Assembly: GCA_947447265.1 (NCBI GenBank) | Contig: CANFKC010000043.1 | Coordinates: 1-40,918, forward strand | Reading direction: 5' to 3' | From: Chitinophagaceae bacterium | GTDB lineage: Bacteria > Bacteroidota > Bacteroidia > Chitinophagales > Chitinophagaceae | DNA length: 40,918 nucleotides | Part shown: piece by piece, positions 16,635 to 25,447 of the stretch | Numbering within the stretch: position 1 is the stretch's first letter | Layout: the number at the start of each line of letters is the position of its first letter | Notes under the pieces: generated by a model | Database searches by the model: none | Seen by the model: the letters and a program-made list of their open reading frames with translations, nothing else | What the model was told of the DNA's origin: nothing | Position numbers and translations under genes: made by a program

Positions 16635-17513
16635 CTATTTCACTATCACTTTTGTAGCTCCGTAAGTAATACCGTTACTTATTTTAATAAAGTACATGCC
16701 GGGCGCCAGTTGCAGGTCGTTGAGATTAAAATTCTGTTCGCCACTTGCAGAACGCAATGTTTCTGTATGCAGTTCACGGCCCATCAGGTCGTTAATTGCC
16801 AATTTATAACTGCCGGCAACTGCGAAAGCGCAGGAAATACTAAGCTCGTTGCTGGTAGCGGAACCGATAACGGTAATAGGGATGATCTCCTTTTGAAGGT
16901 CCTTTATATTTAGCGCCCATGGGGTGGTAATAATATTATCTATGGTCCACCTTCCGCCGGAAGTATTGGTAGAAGTGTATTTGAAAGCGAAGATGAGTGG
17001 AGTTGCCTTGTATGGAGTAAGGTCTACAAAGTGGGTAACCCAGTCCAGCGAATCATCAGGACCTACTGTCGGGGTAGAAGTACCTGTAACATCGAGCCAG
17101 TCGATATTTGACGTGTCGGGGTTTGTGTATTTTATATAATTATGAGAAAGTAATAGAGAAAGCTTTGACGCAGTGTATTCGTAATGTGAATCGTAACGGA
17201 GATAAATATGGTCAGTATTACCCGATAGGTTCAGTTTAGGCGTAAATAACCATGCGGTATCTTCGTGATGGTAGGGTGCATAATAGCTGTTGCAGGTAAA
17301 ACCCGGAGTGCCGAAGCGACCACCTACAGGGTAACAATTCCAGCCATAAGCAAGCGTCGGCACAAATTTGCAATAACCCGACCAATAAGTAGGATAAGTC
17401 GCACTTGATGATGATGCACAGTTAGCGTCAAAATCTTCGTTCAGAGCTGTAAGCTGGGCAGAACAATTAAACGCTGAGAATAGGATTATGGAGACAGTAA
17501 AAAATAATTTCAT
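16635..17513 (-). CDS. Secreted choice-of-anchor-J-like protein with T9SS sorting tail
   Basis: 292 residues. A signal peptide covers about 1-20 (LFFTVSIILFSAFNCSAQ). Residues ~25-200 look like a jelly-roll 'choice-of-anchor J'/cleaved-adhesin domain: ALNEDFD near the start, then DTAWLFTPKLNLSG, IYLRYDSHYEY, WVTHFVDLTPYKA, and GGRWTIDNIIT at the end. The final ~75 residues carry YKLAINDLMGRELH and LAPGMYFIKIS...VIVK, a type A sorting signal, although the usual YPNP motif is degenerate. Probably surface-exposed or released; such domains often bind carbohydrate or protein, but the ligand is not readable. Single gene. Confidence 0.82.
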   Translation of the reverse strand: MKLFFTVSIILFSAFNCSAQLTALNEDFDANCASSSSATYPTYWSGYCKFVPTLAYGWNCYPVGGRFGTPGFTCNSYYAPYHHEDTAWLFTPKLNLSGNTDHIYLRYDSHYEYTASKLSLLLSHNYIKYTNPDTSNIDWLDVTGTSTPTVGPDDSLDWVTHFVDLTPYKATPLIFAFKYTSTNTSGGRWTIDNIITTPWALNIKDLQKEIIPITVIGSATSNELSISCAFAVAGSYKLAINDLMGRELHTETLRSASGEQNFNLNDLQLAPGMYFIKISNGITYGATKVIVK

Positions 17514-17725
17514 AGGTAATTATTTTTGTGCAACAGCATTGTTATGGTTATACAAGGTTATTAGTGCAAGCGTACTTTCAAATTTCAGAACTATAATATT
17601 AGGAAACTTTGACCAAATTTAACTAAAACGCAAAGTAATAATTTCATTTTTGACATTGGCCTTACCTAACAGACGCTATTTAAAGTACAAATGTTAGTAA
17701 CTTAGAAAAATATTTTTCGAAAAAC

Positions 17726-17750
17726 TAACGTTCCGGGGTAAAACCTCGTC
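17726..17750 (+). promoter_or_regulatory. Candidate ECF-type promoter for the second sigma operon
   Basis: TAAC (17726-17729), 17 nt, CGTC (17747-17750), about 108 bp before the ATG. The spacing equals that of the candidate upstream of the first sigma gene (3840-3864). It is the only signal I can point to in the 344-bp gap 17514-17857, which holds no gene. Chance similarity cannot be excluded. Confidence 0.3.
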
Positions 17751-17857
17751 ATGTACCTTAATATGAGGACGTAAGTTTACAAATAATAAAATAAATAATA
17801 TTTTTTTTGACTGACGCAATTGCCATAAACGGTTTCTTTTCAACACAGGAAAACAGG

Positions 17858-18403
17858 ATGTCGAAAGACAATGATCTTGTTATGCTTGTGAGGGATTGCA
17901 TGGCTCAGTCAAGAAGCGCACAAAAAAAGCTATATGATATTTATGCCCCTGCTGCCTACGGAATTATAAAGCGGTATATGTACCATAACGAGCAGGCTGC
18001 ACAGGAACTGCTGAATGATTCATTCTACAAGATATTTACCAAACTGGACCAGTATTCGTTCCAGGGAGCGTTCGAAGGTTGGATAAGGCGCATAGTGGTA
18101 AATACAGTGACTGATTATCTGAGAAAAAATATTAAAGACGAACAGCTGCACAAGGAAGTAGCGCCGGATGATGGTTTTATTGAAAGCAATTCCGTGCAAA
18201 ACCTTTCATACAAAGAATTGTTGCAAGTGGTGCATACGCTACCCGAAGCGCAACTAGCTGTTTTCAATCTGTTCGTTTTTGAAAATTACCCGCATAAAGA
18301 AATAGCAACCCTACTCGAAATAAATGAGAATAACAGCAGATGGTATCTGAATGATGCCAGGAGGAGATTGAGAGAGAAATTACAATTTAATAGTGCCCAA
18401 TAG
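17858..18403 (+). CDS. ECF-family RNA polymerase sigma factor (second operon)
   Basis: 181 residues from the ATG at 17858, which is preceded by an AGGA-like sequence. An upstream TTG at 17807 would add 17 residues. Region 2 covers about 23-90 (KLYDIYAPAAYGII, then FQGAFEGWIRRI). Region 4 covers about 117-175, with the helix-turn-helix YPHKEIATLLEINENNSRWY. It shares the plan and many residues with the sigma at 3898, so the two are paralogues, but the recognition helices differ (EINENNSRWYL versus GISEGTSKWHL), suggesting different targets. It is followed after 6 bp by the barrel protein that probably controls it. Confidence 0.93.
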   Translation: MSKDNDLVMLVRDCMAQSRSAQKKLYDIYAPAAYGIIKRYMYHNEQAAQELLNDSFYKIFTKLDQYSFQGAFEGWIRRIVVNTVTDYLRKNIKDEQLHKEVAPDDGFIESNSVQNLSYKELLQVVHTLPEAQLAVFNLFVFENYPHKEIATLLEINENNSRWYLNDARRRLREKLQFNSAQ

Positions 18404-18409
18404 CATACA

Positions 18410-21271
18410 ATGGAACAAAAATTAGAAAATATTGATAATCTTTTTCGAGAGGGGCTTGGTAGCTATACCGAGCTTCCGCCTCCCTCCGTATGGGATGCCC
18501 TCGAAGAAAGATTAGATAAAGACAAAAAACGCCCCGGCTTCTTCTATCGCTGGTCCTGGTTTGTTTTACTACTTGCCTTTTTTGGCGCGGGTGGTGCTGC
18601 CTTTTTTGCCTGGAAAACGGCAGGAAGTGGCAACGGCATTGCATCGCAGCCAATTGCGGCCAGTGATGCGAGTGCAATAAAAAGTGCAACAACTCCTGAT
18701 ACGGAAAGGAATGTTGCGGGCGAAACTACAACAGGTAAAAAATCGGAGGTTGTTTCTTCAACACCTGAAAATTTAAACACTAAACAACGTGGGAAATTAT
18801 ATACAGGCATTACGCCAGTTGTTGTAACTACCGCAAATGCAGTTGCCTCCTCGGCAACAGAGGATAATAACTTGCCGGTGGCAGAAAAGATCGCGACCAC
18901 TGCGAAACCTGTGAGCATGGATCAGGCCATTGCACTGAATTCCGCTCCAGCCTCGGATGCCGGTATAAATGATGTGCCTCAGCCAACCAAGACTGCTGTA
19001 ATAAAATATATAGTAAAGAACAGCACGCACAATAATATTGCCATTGCAGAATCAGAGCCTGTTTTTGTAAATGTAAGAGATACAAAGGCGGACAATCTTA
19101 TCTCTAATCCGGTAGAGGATGACGAAGAGGAAATGACTTTTGGAAGCGCAGCCAGCAAAGCAAAAATAAGAGCAACAAACCGCAAGCCGGTTGGCAATAC
19201 GAATCATTATGCAGCTTCACCTGTTTCGGTAAGGAACGGCGCGGCAAAGAGTGTATCCGCAATTGCTGCGCACAATAAAAATGTTAAGAGCAAAACAGCT
19301 ATTACAAATACTAAAGGCAGTACCTCCAACAATGGAAGTAGGGCAGTAAATAGAAATAATGAAGTTACCGTTACTACAACGGCCGCTGAAATAAGCAGCG
19401 CTAAAAAATCAGCACCAGTTGCAGTTGCGACAACGGTAGATAATTCAGTAAAAGCTAAAGCCAGTGCGCAAGTAGCGACAACGCCGGAAAAGGCAAATAG
19501 TGGAATTATCGCGGTTGTAAAAGATGCTGGTAACAGTTCAAACACAGCACAGGCTGCAGCGATGCGTTCGACTGAAAAAGCAGCGAAAAACAAAGCGACG
19601 AAAAGCCCGATTGTTGCTGTCGAAAAAAGTGCTAAAAAAGAAGCCCTCAACCCTGCGGCAACTGCCGTTTCGAAGAAAGAAAAAGTAGTGGCAATTGCTG
19701 AAAAACCAGCCCACAATAATGCTGTTGAAAAAACTAGCTTACAACAAAAAGCAACAGTTGGTGGAACAGCAAACCGTGTCGCCGACGGTACTAATAATTA
19801 TGCGGCTAAGCCTGCACTTGTAACGCCTGCTGTTGCAAGCAAAAATGCAGTGATGCACAAAAGCAACAGGCATAATATTAAGGCAACACCTAAAGCAACA
19901 GCCGCAAAAACTGAAGCCGCAACAACCAAGCAACTTGAGCCCAATTCAGCTAGGGTAGCGAAGGGTAATGATGTTGCTGCTGCACCGAACAAAGCCCAAG
20001 CAAGTGCCACAAAGAAAAGCAGTAAGGCAATTGTTACTACACCTAAGGAAGTTGCAGCGAAACAGTCCAAAATTGCAAAGAAACATACACCTTCTATTGC
20101 TACAGCAGAAAATGGGGAGGACGTTTTTGCGGATGCATCCTTGAAAGGGAAGTCGCATAAAAGCTCAGCGCATAATATTGCGGGCGTAACTTCAAAAACA
20201 TCGAAAGCGAATAAGACCAAAACAACTAATGATAAGCCTGCTTTCGCTGCAGGCAAAAACAAGCAACAAAAAGGTAATAATGCTGCTACTCCTGTAGCTT
20301 CAGCTTTAACTAAAAAGGCAGAGCCCGCTATGGCCGTAGTTACAACCGCTGCTGCCCCTGTGCCACAGGCGGCACCGCCTGCTCCCAAGCCAGCGGTAAG
20401 CCAGAATAAAGATAGCATCCCGGCGGCACCTCCAGCTACTGGAGCAACAGCTCTACAAAACGATAGTCCTGTTGCCCGGCGTAAACGGTTTTTCTCAGGG
20501 ATTGAAGTTGGGGTTAAGGCTGGCTATGAAGGCAGCTTTGCAGCAGGTGGCGCACAAAAATTTGTAGTTACGCCTTTCCTTGAAAAGAAATTGTCTTCAA
20601 AATTTTCTTTGCTGGTTCAACCCGGCATAAAATATGCAGGCTTGAGTTCGCACAAACTGAATGGCACTGCATCTTATATTGATGCAGACAACAACAGCAC
20701 AGTCTATCGAAATGATTCTTTTATAGTGGTCGATACCGGAGGAACAATAATCGGTTGGTTACATTATGATACTGCAACTCAAAAGCACACGTCTGTAGTT
20801 AAGTCTTATGCGGTGAGTGGATCGTACCTTGAATTTGATTTCCCGATATTGCTGAAATACAATGTCACCAGCAAATTCTCGGTTTATGGTGGAGCCAATC
20901 TGACCTATTCAAAACTGATAGGTATTAAAGAGGCGACCACCACAGGTGCTTCTTCCTTCGTTACCGCTGACACAACTTATTTTACCCCTGGAAACACTCC
21001 CGCAGCGCATCCGCTGGCGAATAGTTACATGGCCTATGCCGCCACGCCTTTGTCTGGTTATAAGGGCCCCCTTTATCCTTCGCCTACCGGTGGAGCTTTC
21101 CGAATTGGTTATATGTTTGGCTTTAGCTACCAGTTAAATAAGCGTTGGCTCGCCGATGTGCTGGTGCAGCAAGCAAGTGTGAAAGCCAATATGCAGGGCG
21201 GCTATAATGTAAATACAGCCCTTTCTCAAAACTATTTCAGGTTTACCATTGGTTACAAGCTTTTTCAATAG
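18410..21271 (+). CDS. Putative dual-membrane-spanning anti-sigma protein with C-terminal beta-barrel (second operon)
   Basis: 953 residues. Residues 1-46 are a cytoplasmic domain with NIDNLFREGL and the P-P-x-S-V-W-D-A-L-E-E motif; W28 matches W28 of the paralogue at 4488. One inner-membrane helix lies at ~48-68 (WSWFVLLLAFFGAGGAAFFAW). Residues ~69-690 are a low-complexity Ala/Lys/Thr/Asn/Ser linker, turning proline-rich at ~650-685 (PVPQAAPPAPKPAV). Residues ~693-953 form a barrel-like domain: SGIEVGVKAGYEG, KFSLLVQPGIKYAG, LEFDFPILLKYNVTSKFSVYGG, ending in FTIGYKLFQ. Inferred topology: cytoplasm to outer membrane in one chain, with the N-terminus sequestering the adjacent sigma. The mechanism (proteolysis or direct conformational signal) is not visible. 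The linker is nearly the same length as in the first copy but unrelated in detail. Confidence 0.75.
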   Translation: MEQKLENIDNLFREGLGSYTELPPPSVWDALEERLDKDKKRPGFFYRWSWFVLLLAFFGAGGAAFFAWKTAGSGNGIASQPIAASDASAIKSATTPDTERNVAGETTTGKKSEVVSSTPENLNTKQRGKLYTGITPVVVTTANAVASSATEDNNLPVAEKIATTAKPVSMDQAIALNSAPASDAGINDVPQPTKTAVIKYIVKNSTHNNIAIAESEPVFVNVRDTKADNLISNPVEDDEEEMTFGSAASKAKIRATNRKPVGNTNHYAASPVSVRNGAAKSVSAIAAHNKNVKSKTAITNTKGSTSNNGSRAVNRNNEVTVTTTAAEISSAKKSAPVAVATTVDNSVKAKASAQVATTPEKANSGIIAVVKDAGNSSNTAQAAAMRSTEKAAKNKATKSPIVAVEKSAKKEALNPAATAVSKKEKVVAIAEKPAHNNAVEKTSLQQKATVGGTANRVADGTNNYAAKPALVTPAVASKNAVMHKSNRHNIKATPKATAAKTEAATTKQLEPNSARVAKGNDVAAAPNKAQASATKKSSKAIVTTPKEVAAKQSKIAKKHTPSIATAENGEDVFADASLKGKSHKSSAHNIAGVTSKTSKANKTKTTNDKPAFAAGKNKQQKGNNAATPVASALTKKAEPAMAVVTTAAAPVPQAAPPAPKPAVSQNKDSIPAAPPATGATALQNDSPVARRKRFFSGIEVGVKAGYEGSFAAGGAQKFVVTPFLEKKLSSKFSLLVQPGIKYAGLSSHKLNGTASYIDADNNSTVYRNDSFIVVDTGGTIIGWLHYDTATQKHTSVVKSYAVSGSYLEFDFPILLKYNVTSKFSVYGGANLTYSKLIGIKEATTTGASSFVTADTTYFTPGNTPAAHPLANSYMAYAATPLSGYKGPLYPSPTGGAFRIGYMFGFSYQLNKRWLADVLVQQASVKANMQGGYNVNTALSQNYFRFTIGYKLFQ

Positions 21272-21299
21272 TTGCAAAATATTAACTGTGAACGAATAA

Positions 21300-21325
21300 A
21301 ATGCCCGGCAATGCCGGGCATTTTT
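21300..21325 (+). terminator. Terminator of the second sigma operon
   Basis: ATGCCCGGCA (21301-21310) and TGCCGGGCAT (21312-21321) are exact inverted repeats separated by one base, followed by TTTTT. It starts 29 bp after the barrel gene. Confidence 0.92.
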
Positions 21326-21432
21326 AATAGATTGGCTGGACCATGCCGCAGCAGGTAAAGTATTATGGTCTGGCGTTATTTAGTAGGTTTTTTTTAATAA
21401 CTTAGCATCCAAATTAAATCAGTTACCCAGTC

Positions 21433-23373
21433 ATGAAATTGAGTCTTGTTTCGTTTTTTGTTGCCCTTCTTGTTTTGTTTTGTTCGCCTGTTTTTGCGCA
21501 GAATATTGATACTTACGCAGGCACGGGTACCGCTGGCTTTAGCGGTGATGGTGGCCCGGCAACTGCTGCAAAAATAAACGGCCCATATGCAGTTACCGCT
21601 GACGTTGCGGGTAATGTGTATTTTGGCGACTACGGAAATTTCAGGTTAAGAAAAATCAATTCATCAGGCATTATAACTACTATAGCCGGAAATGGTACAG
21701 GTGGAAGCACCGGAGACGGCGGCCCTGCGGTGAGTGCCACAGTGGGTTATATAAAAGGTATTTGTTTGGATAATGCAGGAAATATTTATTTCGCTGATAA
21801 TTATGATGTTGTAAGGAAGATCAATGCAATGACCGGGATTATCAGCAGGGTGGCAGGGATAGCCGGCTCTTCTGGTTTTAGTTCTGACGGTATACAGGCA
21901 ACAGCAGCAACATTATACAATCCAATAGGACTTGCTATCGACAATGCTGGAGATCTGCTGATTGCAGACCAGTTAAATTCAAGGATAAGGAAGGTGAATA
22001 TGTCGACCGGGATTATTTCTACTATTTGTGGTACAGGCACAGCCGGTGGCACGGGTGATGGCGGTCCTGCAACAGCTGCATTGGTCAACTATCCTTCCGG
22101 CGTTGCGGTAAGTTTGACAGGTAATATTTACGTAGCTGATTTCGGTAGTAATAAAATAAGAAAGATAAATACTGCAGGTAATATTTCAACAATTACCTAC
22201 CCTGTAGCAACAGGCTCATACGGTTATTCGGGAGATGGCGGCCCATCTACTGCGGCTCACATTTATTATCCGTTCGGGGTAGCTACTGATACGAGTGGTA
22301 ACATCTACATCAGCGACCAAAACAATAATACAATAAGGAAGATCAATACATTTGGCATTATCAGTTCTTATGTTGGTTATGGTTTTTTGGCTGGTACCGG
22401 AACAGGTGCCTACGGTGGCGACGGCGGTCCTGCAACGGGTGCGAAAATGAGCCAGCCATCATCATGCGTGGCGGTGCCTTCGTTGGGTAAAATATACATT
22501 GCTGACAGGGACAATAACAGGATAAGGGTAGTATCGACATTGCACAAGCCTTATTTTACAAATGGACATAACCAGAGCTTTACCATCTGCCAGGGTACGG
22601 TTAATGCGGGTTTAGATACGATGCTGGCCATAGATGATATTGATGTTGGACAAACTGAGATATGGAGTCTTGTGAGCGCGGCTGGCCATGGTGCGCTGGT
22701 AGTTGGTTACTCGGCGTCATCAACGGGTGGTACAATCATTCCTTCCGGTTTATTGTATTCTCCTTTCAGTTCTTATTTCGGTCTCGATTCTTTCAAGGTA
22801 AGGGTTTGGGATGGCACGGGCTACGATACGACGACCATAACAGTAAACATATTACCTAACTATCCTTTCGCTATTACCGGCAAAGATTCGCTTTGTCCGG
22901 GAGATACCACTACGTTGTATAATGTTGTTCCGGGTGGTACATGGGGAAGTTCAAATGGTGCCATTGCGTCAGCAGGCGCATCAACCGGGTTTATTACTGC
23001 GCTTACTCCGGGTATGGATACCATCACCTATACTTACACCAACCCTTGTGGTACTACAACTTCCTATTTTTCTTTGCTGGTTGGTACCTATACTTATTGC
23101 CGCACCGGTATTGCCGGGCATGCTGCAAATGAACAGGAATTGATTGTGGCTCCCAACCCGAGTTACAGCACGTTTGCCCTCACTGTTGCTTCTGCGCAAG
23201 AGCAGGAGGCGCATATTGTCATCACCAATATAATGGGGGTGAAGGTTAAGGAATTTACGGTAATGACAAATCATACTATCGATGTGTCGCAGGATTATGC
23301 AGCCGGAGTTTATTTCCTTGTAGCGAGAACCGGGGACGGCAAATTCACTACAAAGATGATCACTAAATTATAA
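21433..23373 (+). CDS. Secreted NHL-repeat beta-propeller protein with T9SS type A sorting domain
   Basis: 646 residues. A signal peptide covers ~1-22 (LVSFFVALLVLFCSPVFAQ). Residues ~25-370 hold six NHL-type repeats of ~54 residues, each with G-D-G-G-P-A-T, then G-N-(I/V)-Y-(I/F)-A-D and R-K-I-N, forming a six-blade propeller. Residues ~375-475 resemble a bacterial cadherin-like module (DIDVGQTEIWSLVS). Residues ~475-560 are an Ig/Big2-like module (GGTWGSSNGAIASAG). The type A tail (~575-646) starts IVAPNPSYSTFAL and ends AAGVYFLVARTGD...MITKL. It is exported by type IX secretion. Propellers of this kind bind proteins or glycans; the partner is unknown. A strong terminator follows. Confidence 0.9.
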   Translation: MKLSLVSFFVALLVLFCSPVFAQNIDTYAGTGTAGFSGDGGPATAAKINGPYAVTADVAGNVYFGDYGNFRLRKINSSGIITTIAGNGTGGSTGDGGPAVSATVGYIKGICLDNAGNIYFADNYDVVRKINAMTGIISRVAGIAGSSGFSSDGIQATAATLYNPIGLAIDNAGDLLIADQLNSRIRKVNMSTGIISTICGTGTAGGTGDGGPATAALVNYPSGVAVSLTGNIYVADFGSNKIRKINTAGNISTITYPVATGSYGYSGDGGPSTAAHIYYPFGVATDTSGNIYISDQNNNTIRKINTFGIISSYVGYGFLAGTGTGAYGGDGGPATGAKMSQPSSCVAVPSLGKIYIADRDNNRIRVVSTLHKPYFTNGHNQSFTICQGTVNAGLDTMLAIDDIDVGQTEIWSLVSAAGHGALVVGYSASSTGGTIIPSGLLYSPFSSYFGLDSFKVRVWDGTGYDTTTITVNILPNYPFAITGKDSLCPGDTTTLYNVVPGGTWGSSNGAIASAGASTGFITALTPGMDTITYTYTNPCGTTTSYFSLLVGTYTYCRTGIAGHAANEQELIVAPNPSYSTFALTVASAQEQEAHIVITNIMGVKVKEFTVMTNHTIDVSQDYAAGVYFLVARTGDGKFTTKMITKL

Positions 23374-23423
23374 CCGGAGCTTAGGCCCTTTTCAGCCTGG
23401 AGGAAATTGTCTCCCTGATATTG

Positions 23424-23465
23424 ATAAACTACAAAGAGCCGCTATTGCGGCTCTTTGTAGTTTAT
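23424..23465. terminator. Bidirectional terminator with a perfect 19-bp stem
   Basis: 23424-23442 and 23447-23465 are exact reverse complements (core AAAGAGCCGC / GCGGCTCTTT) with the 4-nt loop TATT. A-rich and T-rich ends serve both strands. It lies between the convergent NHL gene (plus) and haem-binding gene (minus). Confidence 0.93.
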
Positions 23466-23514
23466 TGTATTGTCGCTGAACTATGCGAAATATAGACTGG
23501 TTATTTTGTTTGTT

Positions 23515-24057
23515 TTATTTTCCCTGGCGCTCTCTTTCCGCCCTTCTCTTTTTGTCTGCTTCAATTTCTTCAGGTGGTACTTTTGCCAGAATTTCCTGCG
23601 AAAGTGTTTTTGCCCATGTTGTAATGGCGGCCTTCTCTTCAGCAGTTAAAACAGCGTCGCGGTGAATAAGGGTGAAACTACTTAAAGGCATTTCCCCTTC
23701 CTCAATTTCCCCTGCGGCTTTTTTGAGCTTCCTTGACTGGCGCAATAATTTGTAAGTTCCAAATTCTGAAAAATTGAGTTCACTTTTGCCTTCACGAATA
23801 TGGTCGTCGAGCCACCAGGCCACAGGCTGCAGGTTGCTGTACCATGGATATGTTGTGTTATTGCTATGGCAATCGTTGCAGGCTTTTTGCATTATCACCT
23901 GCACGTTGGCAGGGATCGTATACATTTTTGCAATGTCGTTATCTGTAACGCCCGTGGATACGTTCTTGTCCGGACGAATGAATTGAATAACGACCAGTGT
24001 AACCAAAAGTACAATCAGCGTCCTCTTAATAATATTCTTTAGTTTGAAGCTATCCAT
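23515..24057 (-). CDS. Membrane-anchored haem-binding domain protein
   Basis: 180 residues. One N-terminal membrane helix (~12-27, RTLIVLLVTLVVIQFI) probably leaves the rest in the periplasm. The c-type haem site is C-N-D-C-H at residues 60-64, in the context MQKACNDCHSNNTTYPWY, which matches the Bacteroidota haem-binding domain family. The middle contains PVAWWLDDHIREG, and EGEMPLSSF supplies a candidate distal Met ligand. The C-terminus is a charged helix rich in Glu, Lys and Arg. It lies 53 bp downstream of the glycosyltransferase on the same strand and may be co-transcribed with it. Its electron donor and acceptor are unknown. Confidence 0.85.
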   Translation of the reverse strand: MDSFKLKNIIKRTLIVLLVTLVVIQFIRPDKNVSTGVTDNDIAKMYTIPANVQVIMQKACNDCHSNNTTYPWYSNLQPVAWWLDDHIREGKSELNFSEFGTYKLLRQSRKLKKAAGEIEEGEMPLSSFTLIHRDAVLTAEEKAAITTWAKTLSQEILAKVPPEEIEADKKRRAERERQGK

Positions 24058-24110
24058 CTACCAAAAATACGGAAACTTTAGCCGCTGAATACAGTTGATA
24101 AAATTTGTAT

Positions 24111-25280
24111 TTATATTTTGTCTTGTAAAACAGTGTTGAGTGCAGCAAAAACTTCGGTTGCAGGTATGCTGGCTATGTCGTTGGTTACCGCAATATGGTT
24201 TTTGAAATTCAGATGATTGCGTTTAGCCCATTTCTTCAAAAACACAGCAGGGTAGAGGGTTATGACACCTTTAATACCTGCGGCTTTGTATTCGCTGAAT
24301 TTGAAAAAATTGTCACCGCTGGCTATAACTACCGTTGGGCGCGCCAATGCAACAGAAAGATGCGAGGCCATGGTGTCGTTGGTTATGGTGGTTTGGGCAT
24401 GAGCTATCCAGTTCACCATTTCAGGCAGCGATACTTTGCCCGTAATGCTTTCAACGGAGGTTGCAGCTATAATGGTTTCTGCCACTGGCAGGTCGTTTTT
24501 GCCACCTGCTATTATCAGTTTTTTTCCGGCTGCATTGCAAAGCTTAACGAATTCAATCCACCGTTCAGCAGGCCAGCGGCGGCTTTGAACAGAGGCTCCT
24601 ACAAAACATAAGACATAGGGCTGTGGGGATGGCGAAGGGGCGGCGGGTATGGGGAAAGTTAATCTACCGGTATCTATAGCTACTTTGTTGCACCAGGTAG
24701 CAAATGCTTTATTAAACAGAAATTCATGGTTCATGATTTCATCAGCATAGAGTTCCTGGTACAACTTGTCAGATGCTATGTTAAGTTCCTTGTTGCTGAA
24801 GTCGTTGCCACTGCCTATGTTTAAAGGTGTATCGGCAGCCAGCATAAAGAGGTCATCAAGCAAAAGCGGGCGTATTCGCGAAGGGCATATTACAACTGAA
24901 AAACCTTCATTTCGAAGATTCTGGCATATACCGCGGAAGAAGTCGGGGTTAGCAAAGCATTCATGTTTGTTTATCCAGATCGTTTTATCTACACTGGCCG
25001 TATCTGCCATCTCAAACAAATCTTTCCATAAGGTGTAACCAAGCAGTGTTATTTCATATCCTTCCCACCTTGGGCTTTGTTTGTAGGTGGCAAGTGTATC
25101 GCGGAAAAGCAGGTAATCACCAATGTCATCAAGCCTGATAAGGAGTAATTTTTTGGCCTTCGGTGCCGTACTTTGCATGGCAGCGATTTCGGCTTTCCAT
25201 TGCCCGAATTTTGTGAGCGTACGCTTTACTTCTTTATTTTTTTGCAGCGAGCGGATGGTAAGGGAAATTTGCCTGAGCAT
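24111..25280 (-). CDS. Glycosyltransferase family 9 (heptosyltransferase-like)
   Basis: 389 residues. GT9 enzymes move a heptose or similar sugar from an ADP-sugar to LPS core. Visible are the N-terminal Rossmann start KLLLIRLDDIGDYLLF (~44-59), FVGASVQSRRWPAERWIEF in the C-terminal half (the phosphate-binding G-A-S-x-x-x-R-x-W-P segment), and NDTMASHLSVALARPTVVI (donor-binding T-N-D-T-x-x-x-H-L-A-like). The N-terminal ~40 residues are basic and helical, perhaps for membrane association. There are no other LPS genes nearby, so the acceptor cannot be stated. A TACTTTTG promoter box lies 18 bp upstream. Confidence 0.82.
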   Translation of the reverse strand: MLRQISLTIRSLQKNKEVKRTLTKFGQWKAEIAAMQSTAPKAKKLLLIRLDDIGDYLLFRDTLATYKQSPRWEGYEITLLGYTLWKDLFEMADTASVDKTIWINKHECFANPDFFRGICQNLRNEGFSVVICPSRIRPLLLDDLFMLAADTPLNIGSGNDFSNKELNIASDKLYQELYADEIMNHEFLFNKAFATWCNKVAIDTGRLTFPIPAAPSPSPQPYVLCFVGASVQSRRWPAERWIEFVKLCNAAGKKLIIAGGKNDLPVAETIIAATSVESITGKVSLPEMVNWIAHAQTTITNDTMASHLSVALARPTVVIASGDNFFKFSEYKAAGIKGVITLYPAVFLKKWAKRNHLNFKNHIAVTNDIASIPATEVFAALNTVLQDKI

Positions 25281-25298
25281 TACACGTTATGTTTCCGG

Positions 25299-25306
25299 CA
25301 AAAGTA
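25299..25306 (-). promoter_or_regulatory. -7 box upstream of the glycosyltransferase gene
   Basis: TACTTTTG on the minus strand (TAnnTTTG), 18 bp before the ATG. A TTG lies 15 nt further upstream, a little closer than usual. Confidence 0.45.
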
Positions 25307-25447
25307 ACATTTTGGCGCTTGCAAGTGCGTATACGTTCTGATTTATGCCAGTGAATGGTTTACTTACTGGCTGTAGCGTCAATTAGGCATTAAAACGCAG
25401 AGCCGGTAAAATGGCTTACAGTTAAAACCTGAAACATTGTCAACCCT

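Noticed and set aside
24062-24069. TATTTTTG on the minus strand as promoter of the haem-binding gene
   Set aside because: It ends only 4 bp before the ATG, so the transcript would be leaderless, and no -33 box is present. Probably a chance match; read-through from the glycosyltransferase gene is likelier.
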